This document shows, piece after piece, positions 30,260 to 38,923 of a stretch of DNA of 64,000 bases (position 1 is its first letter; every line of letters starts with the position of its first letter). The position numbers and the translations under genes were made by a program. The DNA is taken from assembly GCF_030409215.1 (NCBI RefSeq), contig NZ_JAUFPL010000032.1:530011-594010 (forward strand), given 5' to 3'. This DNA is from Halomonas ramblicola (GTDB taxonomy: Bacteria > Pseudomonadota > Gammaproteobacteria > Pseudomonadales > Halomonadaceae). The notes beneath the pieces were generated by a model. That model searched no databases. It had not been told where the DNA came from and saw only the letters and a program-made list of their open reading frames with translations.

Positions 30260-31141
30260 ATGACGGCAGCGATAGCGGGGCTCGCGCCCGGGCCCGAGAC
30301 GGTGGCGGCACTGGGCGACTTCATCGACCACCATCCGCGGCTGGCGGTGCTCACCGGCGCCGGGATCAGCACCGCCAGCGGCATCCCCGACTACCGCGAC
30401 GCGACCGGCGAGTGGAAGCGCTCGCCGCCCATGCAACACCAGCAGTTCATGGCCAGCCACGCCGCCCGCCAGCGCTACTGGGCGCGGGCCCTGGTGGGCT
30501 TCCGTGCGCTGGGCGAGGCGCACCCCAACCCGGCGCACCACGCCCTGGGGCGCCTCGAGGCGCTGGGCCGGGTGGCCGGGGTGATCACCCAGAACGTCGA
30601 CGGCCTGCACCAGCGGGCCGGCTCGCGGCGGGTCGTCGACCTGCACGGGCGCGCCGACCGGGTGCGCTGCATGGCCTGTGGCGCCCGCCGCATGCGTCAC
30701 GACCTGCACGCCGAGCTCGAGGCGCTCAACCCGCGCTGGATGACGACCGGCGCCGACGCCGCCCCGGACGGTGACGCCGACCTGGAGGCGGATTTCGCCG
30801 ACTTCCGGGTTCCCGCCTGCACGCGCTGCGGCGATGGCATCTGGAAGCCGGACGTGGTGTTCTTCGGCGACAGCGTGCCGCGCCCCGTGGTGGAGCGGGC
30901 CTTCGCCCTGCTCGAGGCCAGCGATGCCCTGCTGGTGGTGGGCTCCTCGCTGATGGTCTATTCGGGGTTCCGCTTCGCCCGGGCCGCGGCCCGCGAGGGC
31001 AAGCCCATCGCCTGCCTCAACCTGGGGCGCACCCGCGCCGACGACCTCTATGCCCTCAAGGTGGCGGCGCCGGTGGAGGCCTCGCTGGCGGCCCTGCTGG
31101 CCCACTGCGAGGCGGCGACGCTCAGCCGCCCGCCAGCTTGA
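30260..31141 (+). CDS. NAD-dependent protein deacylase, Sir2 family
   Basis: Sirtuin of 293 residues. The NAD site is LTGAGISTASGIPDYRD, QNVDGLHQRAG holds the catalytic region and the active histidine is in VVDLHGRADRV. Four zinc cysteines are present as CMAC and CTRC. Class II-like spacing suggests a stand-alone lysine deacylase. The 3' end overlaps the convergent yciH gene by 20 bases. A start at 30227 is possible but less likely. Confidence 0.9.
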   Translation: MTAAIAGLAPGPETVAALGDFIDHHPRLAVLTGAGISTASGIPDYRDATGEWKRSPPMQHQQFMASHAARQRYWARALVGFRALGEAHPNPAHHALGRLEALGRVAGVITQNVDGLHQRAGSRRVVDLHGRADRVRCMACGARRMRHDLHAELEALNPRWMTTGADAAPDGDADLEADFADFRVPACTRCGDGIWKPDVVFFGDSVPRPVVERAFALLEASDALLVVGSSLMVYSGFRFARAAAREGKPIACLNLGRTRADDLYALKVAAPVEASLAALLAHCEAATLSRPPA

Positions 31142-31496
31142 CCCGGTAGCCGCGCGCCTCCAGCTCGGCCTTGAGCGACTCGCGGTGGTCGCCCTGGATC
31201 TCGATGACGCCGTCCTTGACGGCACCCCCGGTGCCGCAGCGCTTCTTCAGCGCCTTGGCCAGGGCCTTGAGCTCGTCGGCGGGCAGCGGCACGCCGCTGA
31301 CGGTGGTGACGCCCTTGCCCTTGCGGCCGCTGGTCTCGCGGCGGATGCGCACGATGCCGTCGAGTGCGGCCAGGCGTGCCTGTTCCGCCTGCTCGGTGCA
31401 GCGGCAGTCGGCGATGGGTTGGCGGCATTCCGGGCAGGTTTCGCCGTGTTCGGTGGAGTAGACGAGGCCGCGCAGCTGGTCCTGGAGAGAGGCCAT
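31122..31496 (-). CDS. yciH: SUI1/eIF1-like translation factor YciH
   Basis: A 124-residue bacterial eIF1 homologue. A four-cysteine N-terminal segment (GETCPECRQPIADCRC) precedes the SUI1 domain (KGVTTVSGVPL, then RCGTGGAVKDGVIEIQGDH). E. coli YciH is 108 residues. It is thought to influence start-codon selection under stress. The start at 31496 has AGGAG eight bases upstream. Confidence 0.9.
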   Translation of the reverse strand: MASLQDQLRGLVYSTEHGETCPECRQPIADCRCTEQAEQARLAALDGIVRIRRETSGRKGKGVTTVSGVPLPADELKALAKALKKRCGTGGAVKDGVIEIQGDHRESLKAELEARGYRVKLAGG

Positions 31497-31575
31497 GAGG
31501 GAGGCTCCTGGCGAGTGGATGGTCACATGGCCGGGATGATAGCGCCTGGCACGATAGCGTGCAGCCGGTAAGGGG

Positions 31576-32265
31576 TCAGCGTGCGGCGACGGCGCGGGGA
31601 GCGAGATCGCGCACCAGCCGCGCCACGACGGTGGGTAACTGGAACATGCTGGTGATCGTGATCGCCCCCTCCGGGGTCTCCTCCACGTCCGGGAAGCGGT
31701 TGAGGTGGATCACCGTCATCTCCGCGGCCAGGGCGGCCCGTACGCCGACCACCGAGTCCTCGATGGCCAGGCAGCGCTCCGGGGGATAGCCCATCTCCCG
31801 GGCCGCGTGCAGGTAGAGGCGGGGGTCGGGTTTCCAGCAGTTGGCGCTGTAGGCGCTGAACAGGCGGTCGCCGAACAGGGTGTCGAGGCCGGTGGCCACC
31901 AGGGAGGTGCGGATCTTGTTCACCGGGCCGTTGGAGACCACCCCCATGGGGTAGTCGGCCAGGGCGGCGAGCGCCTCGGTGGCGCCGGTGATGGTGATGA
32001 GCTCGGTGGCCAGGCGCCGGTTCAGGTTGGCTCGCATGGCGGTCTCGAGCGGCTCCAGGGCCTGGGCGTCGACCGGGCCGTGGCGGCTCTCCAGTTCGGC
32101 GACGATGCGTCGGAAGCGGGCCCCGCGGAACTCGCCCATGTAATCGTCGGCCTCGAACGGTAGCCCCACGGCGTTCAGGGCGGAGGCCATTTCGTCGGCG
32201 AGCAGTGGCTCGCTGTCGACCAGGGTGCCGTCACAGTCGAAGAGCAGGCAGAGAGGGCGTGGCAT
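31576..32265 (-). CDS. HAD-superfamily phosphatase
   Basis: A 229-residue HAD hydrolase of the beta-phosphoglucomutase/YieH-like subfamily. Motif I is LLFDCDGTLVDSE, motif II is in GVVSNGPVNKIRT, the lysine is in SANCWKPDPRLYL and motif III is CLAIEDSVVGVRAA. The cap is the small helical type. The substrate is unknown; sugar phosphates are usual. The ATG at 32265 has GAGG upstream; a GTG lies one codon before. Confidence 0.85.
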   Translation of the reverse strand: MPRPLCLLFDCDGTLVDSEPLLADEMASALNAVGLPFEADDYMGEFRGARFRRIVAELESRHGPVDAQALEPLETAMRANLNRRLATELITITGATEALAALADYPMGVVSNGPVNKIRTSLVATGLDTLFGDRLFSAYSANCWKPDPRLYLHAAREMGYPPERCLAIEDSVVGVRAALAAEMTVIHLNRFPDVEETPEGAITITSMFQLPTVVARLVRDLAPRAVAAR

Positions 32266-32366
32266 CACCGAACCTCGCGGGCGTGGCCAAGGTGCATCGT
32301 CACTCCTAGTGTAAGCGTAGTCTGCGGACTTTGTGAACAGTGTTTCTCAAAAAACCTGCCCGGCGG

Positions 32367-33398
32367 TCAGGTACTTTCGCCGATGCGCAGTTCGAAGCCG
32401 ACATCCTGTTGCCGCGCCTCGACCTCGTCCCCCGCCAGGCATCGCAGGACCTGCTCCGCGGCCAGACGTCCCATGGTACCCCGTGGGGAATGGATCGTGG
32501 TCAACCGCGGGGTGACGTGCTGGCCGAGGGGCAGGCCGTTGAACCCCGCGATGGCGACGTCCCCGGGAATGCGCAGGCCGAGGCGCAGGGCGTGGAGCAG
32601 GGCGCCGGTCGCCAGGTCGTCGTTGGCGAAGTGGATCGCCTCGGTGCGGGGGAAGCGCTCGCGGACCCGGTCCAGGCCCTGGGCCCCGGCCTCCAGGCTG
32701 CCCAGCCGGTCGAGCTCGAGGAGGCGGGGTTCCAGGCCGGCCGCCTCGAGCGTCGCCCGGTGCCCCGCATAGCGCATGCCGGCGCGGTAGTCGTCCGCCA
32801 TGCGGGCGCCGACGTAGACGATGTCGCGATAGCCGCGCTCCAGCAGGTGCCGGGCCATGCGGCCGCCCGCCTCCCGGTGGTCCAGGCCCACGTTCAGGTT
32901 CAGGGCCTCGCCCAGTTCCATCACCTCCATCACCGGGCGGTCGCAGCCGGCGAGCAGCTCGCGGCACGCCGGGCTGTGCCTGAGCCCCGCGGTCACCAGG
33001 GCCGAGCAGGACCAGCCCAGGAAGGTCCGGACCAGCTGGTGCTCGCGTTCGATGTCGTAGTCGGTGTTGCCGAGCAGGATCTGGTAGCCGGCGGCCTCGA
33101 AGGTGGCCTGCAGGCCCTGGATGACCTCGATGAAGACGGCGTTGGCCAGGGAGGGGACGATCACGGCGATGAACCGCGAGCGCGCCGAGGCCAGGCTGCC
33201 GGCCACCAGGTTGGGCACGTAGCCGATGCGCTCCATGGCGTCGAGGATGCGCTGGCGGGTCGCCGCGTTGACGCGCTCCGGGTCATTCAGTGCCCGGGAG
33301 GCGGTGATGGGGGAGACGCCGGCCAGCTCGGCGACCTGGGAGAGGGTCGGCTGAGCGGAGCCGCGCCGGTGGCGTGAGTTGGGTTTCCGTTTAGACAT
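32367..33398 (-). CDS. LacI-family transcriptional regulator (GntR/IdnR-like)
   Basis: A 343-residue repressor. The N-terminal helix-turn-helix is TLSQVAELAGVSPITASRAL and the hinge helix follows at VAGSLASARS. The periplasmic-binding-like effector domain (about 65-343) resembles gluconate repressors. It is divergent from the ltnD operon and two LacI-type operators lie in the gap, so it probably represses that operon in response to a sugar acid. The start at 33398 has AAAGG nine bases upstream. Confidence 0.88.
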   Translation of the reverse strand: MSKRKPNSRHRRGSAQPTLSQVAELAGVSPITASRALNDPERVNAATRQRILDAMERIGYVPNLVAGSLASARSRFIAVIVPSLANAVFIEVIQGLQATFEAAGYQILLGNTDYDIEREHQLVRTFLGWSCSALVTAGLRHSPACRELLAGCDRPVMEVMELGEALNLNVGLDHREAGGRMARHLLERGYRDIVYVGARMADDYRAGMRYAGHRATLEAAGLEPRLLELDRLGSLEAGAQGLDRVRERFPRTEAIHFANDDLATGALLHALRLGLRIPGDVAIAGFNGLPLGQHVTPRLTTIHSPRGTMGRLAAEQVLRCLAGDEVEARQQDVGFELRIGEST

Positions 33399-33452
33399 TG
33401 GTCGCACCTTTCGCCCCCGGGCTTGCCGCCCGAATCCCGATCATCTACAACG

Positions 33453-33482
33453 ATGATAGCGCTAACATGATAGCGCTACCAG
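33453..33482. promoter_or_regulatory. Two overlapping LacI-type operators
   Basis: ATGATAGCGCTAACAT (33453-33468) is a palindrome at 14 of 16 positions around the central GCGC expected for LacI-family operators. A second copy, ATGATAGCGCTACCAG (33467-33482), follows with a 2-base overlap, 14 bp centre to centre. They lie 55 bases from the regulator start and 54 bases from the ltnD start, so one dimer pair could control both. Confidence 0.85.
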
Positions 33483-33535
33483 TCATCATCCATCATTCAG
33501 TGGCAATCGACGCCATCTTCAGTGGGGAGTGCCAG

Positions 33536-34471
33536 GTGAGCCATCCAACCAAGAGCCCGCGTATCGGTGTCATCGGCCTGGGAGCCATGGGCAGGGGCAC
33601 CGCGCTGGCCATGCATGAGCGCCGGCTGGACGTCACCGGCTGCGATATCGCCGACCAGGCCCGGCAGGCGTTCGAGGCCGAGGGCGGGCGCAGCGTCGCC
33701 ACGCCGTCGGCACTGGCGGCGTGCGATATCGTGCTGCTGCTGGTGGTCAACGCCGAGCAGGTGGAGGCGGTGCTGTTCGGCGAACAGGGCGTGGCGGGGC
33801 GACTGGCGCCGGGGAGCCTGGTCATCCAGTGCGCCACCGTGGCGCCGGCCTTCGCCCGCGACCTCGGCGCCCGTCTCGACGCCATGGGGCTCGCCATGCT
33901 CGATGCCCCGGTGAGCGGTGGCGCTGCCAAGGCGCGCCGCGGCGAGCTGTCGGTGATGGCCTCCGGTGCGCCGGCGGCCTTCGAGCAGGCCGCGCCGGTG
34001 CTCGACGCCATGGCGGCCACCGTCTATCGGCTGGGCGATGCCGCCGGCGTCGGCTCCAGCATGAAGCTGGTCAACCAGCTGTTGGCCGGCGTGCACATCG
34101 CCACCGCCGCCGAGGCCATGGCGCTGGGCATCCGCCTGGGACTCGACCCGCAGACCGTCTATGAGGTGATCACCCACTCGGCGGGCAACTCCTGGATGTT
34201 CGAGAACCGCGTGCCGCACATCCTGGCGGGCGACTATACGCCGCTCTCGGCCGTGGACATCTTCGTCAAGGACCTCAACCTGGTGCACGAGACCGGCCGC
34301 GAGCTGGCCATGCCCACCCCGGTGGCATCCAGCGCCCTGCAGCAGTTCACCGCGGCCAGGGGCGCCGGCTTCGGCCGCGAGGACGACGCCGCGGTGATCA
34401 AGGTCTACCAGCGGCTGTCGGGCATCGCACTGCCCGAGGCCGCCAACGACGTCCACGGAGGTGAGGCATGA
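33536..34471 (+). CDS. ltnD: L-threonate dehydrogenase-like protein (YgbJ/LtnD)
   Basis: A 311-residue NAD-dependent beta-hydroxyacid dehydrogenase. The Rossmann motif is GVIGLGAMGRGTALAM, the substrate loop is DAPVSGGAAKARRGELSVMA, and the catalytic lysine is in SSMKLVNQLLAGVHI. Homologues oxidise L-threonate to 2-oxo-tetronate. The start is the GTG at 33536 with GGGGAG upstream. It is the first gene of the sugar-acid operon and overlaps otnK by four bases. Confidence 0.85.
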   Translation: MSHPTKSPRIGVIGLGAMGRGTALAMHERRLDVTGCDIADQARQAFEAEGGRSVATPSALAACDIVLLLVVNAEQVEAVLFGEQGVAGRLAPGSLVIQCATVAPAFARDLGARLDAMGLAMLDAPVSGGAAKARRGELSVMASGAPAAFEQAAPVLDAMAATVYRLGDAAGVGSSMKLVNQLLAGVHIATAAEAMALGIRLGLDPQTVYEVITHSAGNSWMFENRVPHILAGDYTPLSAVDIFVKDLNLVHETGRELAMPTPVASSALQQFTAARGAGFGREDDAAVIKVYQRLSGIALPEAANDVHGGEA

Positions 34472-35772
34472 GCCTGGTGCTGGGCGCCGTCGCCGATGAC
34501 TTCACCGGCGCCACCGACCTCGCCAACAACCTGGTGCGCGCCGGCATGCGCTGCGTGCAGACCATCGGCGTGCCCGACGTCGATCTCGACCTCGGCGACG
34601 TGGACGCCGTGGTGGTGGCGCTGAAATCCCGCTCCACGCCTGCCGAGCAGGCGGTAGCGGATTCGCTGGCGGCGTTGGCGTGGCTGCAGGGGCAGGGCGC
34701 CCGCCAGGTGTTCTTCAAGTACTGCTCCACCTTCGACTCCACCGACGCCGGCAATATCGGCCCGGTGGCCGATGCCTTGCTGGAGCGATCAGGGGGAACG
34801 CAGACGGTGATGGTGCCGGCCTTCCCGGCCAACGGCCGCACCGTCTACCAGGGCCACCTCTTCGTCGGCGACCGCCTGCTCAACGACAGCGGCATGCAGC
34901 ACCATCCGCTCAACCCCATGACCGATGCCGACCTGGTGCGGGTGCTGGGCCGCCAGACGCCGCACCCGGTGGGCCTGGCCGCGCGCCCGGTGTTGGCCCA
35001 GGGCGCCGAGGCCACCCGTGCGCACCTGGAAGCGCTGGCCGCCGAGGGCGTGCGCCACGTGATCTGCGACACCCTGGACGAGGGCGACCTGGCCGTGCTG
35101 GCCGAGGCATTGGTGGATTATCCGCTGGTCACCGGCGGGTCGGGCCTCGGCCAGGCGCTGCCCGAGCAGTACCGCCGCCGCGGCTGGCTGGCCGAGGTGG
35201 CCGAGCCGGGCCGCCTGGCGCCGGCCGCCGGCGGCGCCCTGGTGCTCTCGGGTAGCTGCTCGCGAGCCACCCTGGGCCAGGTGGCGCACTTCCTCGAGCG
35301 TCATCCGGGCATCGCCCTGGACCCGCTCGCGCTCGCCGAGGACGACGCCCACCTGGAGGCGGCCCTGGCCTTCGCCCGCGCGCACCTCGCCACCGGCGGC
35401 CCGGTGCTGGTCTACGCCTCCGCCGCCCCGGCGCGGGTCAAGGCCGCCCAGGCGGCGCTGGGCGTCGAACGCGCCGGCGAACTGGTCGAACGGGCCCTGG
35501 GCCAGCTGGCTCGCACTCTGGTTGATGAGGGCGTGGGGCGCCTGGTGGTAGCCGGCGGCGAGAGCTCCGGCGCCGTGGTCTCGGCGCTGGGCATTCGCCA
35601 GCTGCGTATCGGTGACCAGATCGACCCCGGCGTGCCCTGGACCCAGGCGCCGCTGGCCGGCCGCGAGGCGCCGCTGTCGCTGGCGCTCAAGTCGGGCAAC
35701 TTCGGCGGCGAGGCCTTCTTCTCGCGCGCCTTCGCGGTGCTGGACGAATTGACGGAGGGGAGCACGGCATGA
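34468..35772 (+). CDS. otnK: 3-oxo-tetronate 4-kinase (OtnK, four-carbon acid sugar kinase)
   Basis: A 434-residue kinase of the DUF1537 family. The N-terminal domain starts LGAVADDFTGATDLANNLVR and has KYCSTFDSTDAGNIGPVADAL; the C-terminal nucleotide domain holds LVVAGGESSGAVVSALGI. OtnK phosphorylates 3-oxo-tetronate, the product of OtnI. It is a paralogue of the kinase at 44.4-45.7 kb, with the same domain layout but a different context. Confidence 0.87.
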   Translation: MSLVLGAVADDFTGATDLANNLVRAGMRCVQTIGVPDVDLDLGDVDAVVVALKSRSTPAEQAVADSLAALAWLQGQGARQVFFKYCSTFDSTDAGNIGPVADALLERSGGTQTVMVPAFPANGRTVYQGHLFVGDRLLNDSGMQHHPLNPMTDADLVRVLGRQTPHPVGLAARPVLAQGAEATRAHLEALAAEGVRHVICDTLDEGDLAVLAEALVDYPLVTGGSGLGQALPEQYRRRGWLAEVAEPGRLAPAAGGALVLSGSCSRATLGQVAHFLERHPGIALDPLALAEDDAHLEAALAFARAHLATGGPVLVYASAAPARVKAAQAALGVERAGELVERALGQLARTLVDEGVGRLVVAGGESSGAVVSALGIRQLRIGDQIDPGVPWTQAPLAGREAPLSLALKSGNFGGEAFFSRAFAVLDELTEGSTA

Positions 35773-35861
35773 GCGCCCACGACGAGACCCACCTGCGCAA
35801 GCGGATCGCACTGACTCCCGAGCAGGTGGCCGAGCTCGAGGCTCGCTTCCCCCGCGACTGA
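35769..35861 (+). pseudogene. otnC: Probable in-frame deletion remnant of otnC
   Basis: A 30-codon frame starts inside the otnK stop (ATGA). Its first part, MSAHDETHLRKRI, looks like the N-terminus of OtnC class II aldolases, and the rest, ALTPEQVAELEARFPRD, looks like their C-terminus. The whole catalytic middle (about 180 residues) is missing while start, stop and frame are kept. In related operons otnC (3-oxo-tetronate 4-phosphate decarboxylase) sits exactly here between otnK and otnI. The call rests on remembered family patterns and the position; it could instead be an unrelated small peptide. Confidence 0.5.
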
Positions 35862-35885
35862 CCCGATGCGAACAGGAAACCCACG

Positions 35886-36680
35886 ATGATCCGACTGGCC
35901 GCCAACCTGAGCATGCTGTTCACCGAGCACGACTTCCTCGACCGCTTCGCGGCGGCCGCCGAGGCCGGCTTCCGCGGCGTCGAGTACCTGTTTCCCTATG
36001 CCCATCCCCCCGAGGCGCTGCGCGCGGCGCTGACCGATGCCGGCCTCGAGCAGGTGCTGTTCAACCTGCCGCCCGGCGACTGGGAGGGCGGCGAGCGGGG
36101 CCTGGCCAGCCTGCCGGGGCGCGAGGCGGAGTTCCGCGACTCGGTGGTGGAGGCGCTGCGCTACGCCGAGGCCCTGGGCTGCCCGCGGGTCCACGCCATG
36201 GCGGGGCTGCTGCCGGCGGATGCCGATGGCGAGGCGCGAGCCGCCCATCACGCCACTTATGTGGCCAACCTGCGCTTCGCCGCCCGCGAGGCGGCGAAGG
36301 CCGGCCGCGAGGTGCTGATCGAGCCCATCAATACTCGCGACATGCCCGGCTTCTTCCTGTCGCGCCAGGCCCAGGCCATGGCGGTACTGGAGGAGGTGGG
36401 CGAGCCCAACCTGGGCCTGCAGTTCGACCTCTACCATTGCCAGATCATGGACGGCGACCTGAGCCGCCACCTGGAGCGGCAGTTCGAGGCCATCGGCCAT
36501 GTACAGATCGCCGGGGTGCCCGAGCGCCACGAGCCGGACGTCGGCGAGGTGCACTACCCGGCGCTGTTCGCACGGCTCGAGGCGCTGGGCTATGCGGGCT
36601 GGGTCGGCTGCGAGTACCGACCCGCCGGCGCGACCCGCGCGGGACTCGGCTGGGGGCAGGGTTTCGGGCTCCGACTCTAG
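35886..36680 (+). CDS. otnI: 2-oxo-tetronate isomerase (Hyi family)
   Basis: A 264-residue TIM-barrel isomerase related to hydroxypyruvate isomerase. Typical are the start [36 protein letters not shown] and the metal residues in [32 protein letters not shown] and [11 protein letters not shown]. OtnI converts 2-oxo-tetronate to 3-oxo-tetronate for OtnK. The distance to the upstream remnant is 24 bases. Confidence 0.87.
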   Translation: MIRLAANLSMLFTEHDFLDRFAAAAEAGFRGVEYLFPYAHPPEALRAALTDAGLEQVLFNLPPGDWEGGERGLASLPGREAEFRDSVVEALRYAEALGCPRVHAMAGLLPADADGEARAAHHATYVANLRFAAREAAKAGREVLIEPINTRDMPGFFLSRQAQAMAVLEEVGEPNLGLQFDLYHCQIMDGDLSRHLERQFEAIGHVQIAGVPERHEPDVGEVHYPALFARLEALGYAGWVGCEYRPAGATRAGLGWGQGFGLRL

Positions 36681-36733
36681 GGGCCCGACCCCGCAGCAAA
36701 CACCACAATGACAACCACAGGAAGCACGACACC

Positions 36734-37699
36734 ATGCATATTGCCATCACCGGCGCGGCCGGCTTCCTCGGCCAGCGCCTGATCCGCCGCCTCCTGGAGC
36801 GCGGCGAACTCCAGGGCGAGCCGATCCGCCGGCTGACCCTGATCGACCAGGTCGAGGCCGCCACACCCGCGGTCGCCGGCGTCGAGGTGGACGCCCAGGC
36901 GCGCGACATCACCGCCCCCGGCGCCTTCGATGCCATGCTCGACGCCCGGCCCGACGTCATCTACCACCTGGCGGCGGTGGTGAGCTCCGCCGCCGAGGCG
37001 GACCTCGACCTGGGCCTGGCCGTCAACTTCGACGCCACCCGGGCCCTGCTCGAGGGCTGCCGTGCCCGTGGGCTCGCCGCCACCCGCCTGGTCATGGCCA
37101 GCTCGGTGGCCGCCTACGGCGGCGAGTTGCCCGAAACCCTCGACGACATGACCGCCCTGCAGCCGCAGAACTCCTACGGCACCCAGAAGGCGATGTGCGA
37201 GCTGTTGATCAACGACTACAGCCGTCGCGGCCTGGTGGACGGCCTGGTGCTGCGCCTGCCGACCATCGTGATCCGCCCCGGGCGGCCCAATGCCGCGGCC
37301 TCCAGCTTCGCCTCCAGCATCCTGCGCGAGCCTCTGGCGGGCGAAGAGGCGATCTGCCCGGTGCCCAGCGACCTGGAGCTGTTCGTGATGTCGCCCGGCC
37401 GGGTGGTCGAGGCCCTGGTGCACGGCGCCGAGGTCCCCGGTGAGTGCCTGGGGAGTTTCCGGGCCTTCATGTTGCCGGGCATCACCGTCAGCGTCGCCGG
37501 GATGATCGAGACGCTGCGCGAGGTCGCCGGCCAGGCGGCCGCGGAGCGCATCCGCCACGAGCCGGACCCGCGCATCCAGGCCATCGTCGGCAGCTGGCCG
37601 ACCCGCTTCCACACCCGGCGCGCCGACGCCCTGGGCTTCCCGCGCGACACGGACTTCCGCGAGATCGTCGAGGCGTTCCTGGCCGACTCGGCGAGGTAG
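36734..37699 (+). CDS. denD: D-erythronate dehydrogenase
   Basis: A 321-residue extended SDR/epimerase-type enzyme. The NAD motif is ITGAAGFLGQRLIRRLLERG and the catalytic YxxxK is in NSYGTQKAMCELLINDYSR after the serine of MASSVAAYGG. DenD oxidises D-erythronate to 2-oxo-tetronate, which joins the LtnD route. It ends the operon ltnD-otnK-(otnC scar)-otnI-denD. Confidence 0.87.
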   Translation: MHIAITGAAGFLGQRLIRRLLERGELQGEPIRRLTLIDQVEAATPAVAGVEVDAQARDITAPGAFDAMLDARPDVIYHLAAVVSSAAEADLDLGLAVNFDATRALLEGCRARGLAATRLVMASSVAAYGGELPETLDDMTALQPQNSYGTQKAMCELLINDYSRRGLVDGLVLRLPTIVIRPGRPNAAASSFASSILREPLAGEEAICPVPSDLELFVMSPGRVVEALVHGAEVPGECLGSFRAFMLPGITVSVAGMIETLREVAGQAAAERIRHEPDPRIQAIVGSWPTRFHTRRADALGFPRDTDFREIVEAFLADSAR

Positions 37700-37735
37700 G
37701 CAGCCACCGTGACCGCCTGGCCGCCGACCCATGCG

Positions 37736-37798
37736 GCGCTTCTGCGACCATGGTCGTATTTGACAGAGTCAGGTGATTATCATGTCATTATACCAGTT
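37736..37798 (+). promoter_or_regulatory. 63-bp promoter/operator element, copy A (TRAP operon)
   Basis: This stretch is 61/63 identical to the reverse complement of 47920-47982. It contains the perfect dyad CGACCATGGTCG (37745-37756), a TTGACA box (37760-37765), and 17 bases later TGTCAT. The short dyad TGATTATCA and ATGTCAT repeats follow. It ends 64 bases before the dctP start, about the same distance as copy B from its gene. It is read as a promoter with operators for the GntR regulator at 48.0-48.8 kb. Confidence 0.85.
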
Positions 37799-37862
37799 TG
37801 CAGTACGCCGACGGCCACGGTCGTCGGTTCCCACCCAGCCGCAAACCCGAGGGGTTACAACA

Positions 37863-38864
37863 ATGACCAAGCGCTTCGCTCGCAACACCCTGCATGCCGC
37901 CGTCGCCGGGGTCTCGACCCTGGCCCTGGCCGCCACCAGCCTGGGGGCCCTGGCCGCCCAGTCCGTCACCGTGGGACATACCACGTCCGACAGCTCGCAC
38001 TACTCGGAGGGCATCGATGCCTTCGCCGCCAAGCTCGAGGAGCTCAGCGGGGGCGAGTTCACCGTGGCGGAGCATCCCTCCAGCGCCCTGGGCGGGGAAC
38101 GCGCCATGATCGAGGGACTGCAGATCGGCACCATCGACATGGTCGTCACCTCGACCGGTCCGCTGGGCAATTTCGTGCCGGAGACCTATGTGCTCGACCT
38201 GCCGTTCCTGTTCGAGGACTACGACCAGGCGCGCTGCGTGCTGGACGGCGAGATCGGCCAGGATCTGCTCGACAGGATGGGCAACCACGACCTGGTGGGC
38301 CTGGCCTGGACCGAGAACGGCTTCCGCCACCTGACCAACAGCCAGCGCGACGTCCAGACCCCGGAGGATGCCAGCGGCCTGAAGATCCGCACCATGGAGA
38401 ACGAGATGCACATGGCGGCCTTCCGCGAGATGGACGTGCATCCCACCCCCATGGCCTTCCCCGAGCTGTTCACCGCCCTGCAGCAGGGCACCGTGGACGG
38501 TCAGGAGAACCCCATCTCGGTGATCCTCACCGGCAACCTCTGGGAGGTGCAGGACCGCCTCTCGCTGACCGGCCACGTTTACTCGCCGGCGATCATGCTG
38601 GCCTCGCCGATCATGTGGGACGGCCTGAGCGATGAGGAGAAGGGCTGGTTCACCGAAGCCGCCCGTGCCGGGGCCGAGGCCACCCGCGCCATGGTCTCGC
38701 GGCTCGAGACCGAAGGGGTCGAGGAGCTCAAGGAGAAGGGCATGACGGTGGTCGAGGACATCGACAAGTCCCAGTTCCAGGAGGCCGTCGAACCCTCCTA
38801 CCAGGTCTTCACCGACGAGTACGGCAGCGAGATGCTGGAGCGCATCCGCAACAGCAACTGCTGA
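37863..38864 (+). CDS. dctP: TRAP transporter substrate-binding protein DctP (sugar-acid operon)
   Basis: Periplasmic binding protein of 333 residues with a signal peptide (cleavage after ALA near residue 32). Family hallmarks are VTSTGPLGNFVPETYVLDLP, LKIRTMENEMHMAAFREM (the arginine that holds the substrate carboxylate) and FTALQQGTVDGQENPISVIL. It is the first gene of a TRAP operon that shares its promoter element with the RuBisCO-like operon, so D-apionate or a related acid is the likely ligand. Confidence 0.9.
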   Translation: MTKRFARNTLHAAVAGVSTLALAATSLGALAAQSVTVGHTTSDSSHYSEGIDAFAAKLEELSGGEFTVAEHPSSALGGERAMIEGLQIGTIDMVVTSTGPLGNFVPETYVLDLPFLFEDYDQARCVLDGEIGQDLLDRMGNHDLVGLAWTENGFRHLTNSQRDVQTPEDASGLKIRTMENEMHMAAFREMDVHPTPMAFPELFTALQQGTVDGQENPISVILTGNLWEVQDRLSLTGHVYSPAIMLASPIMWDGLSDEEKGWFTEAARAGAEATRAMVSRLETEGVEELKEKGMTVVEDIDKSQFQEAVEPSYQVFTDEYGSEMLERIRNSNC

Positions 38865-38923
38865 TCGCCCCGACCGCTGGCCCCGGTGCGTCCACCGGGG
38901 CCGGCCCCCGCAAGGTGAATGCC

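Noticed and set aside
30260-31141. Sirtuin as a ThsA- or DSR-type defence effector
   Set aside because: It is a stand-alone zinc-cysteine sirtuin of normal length without extra sensor domains, so a protein deacylase is more likely.
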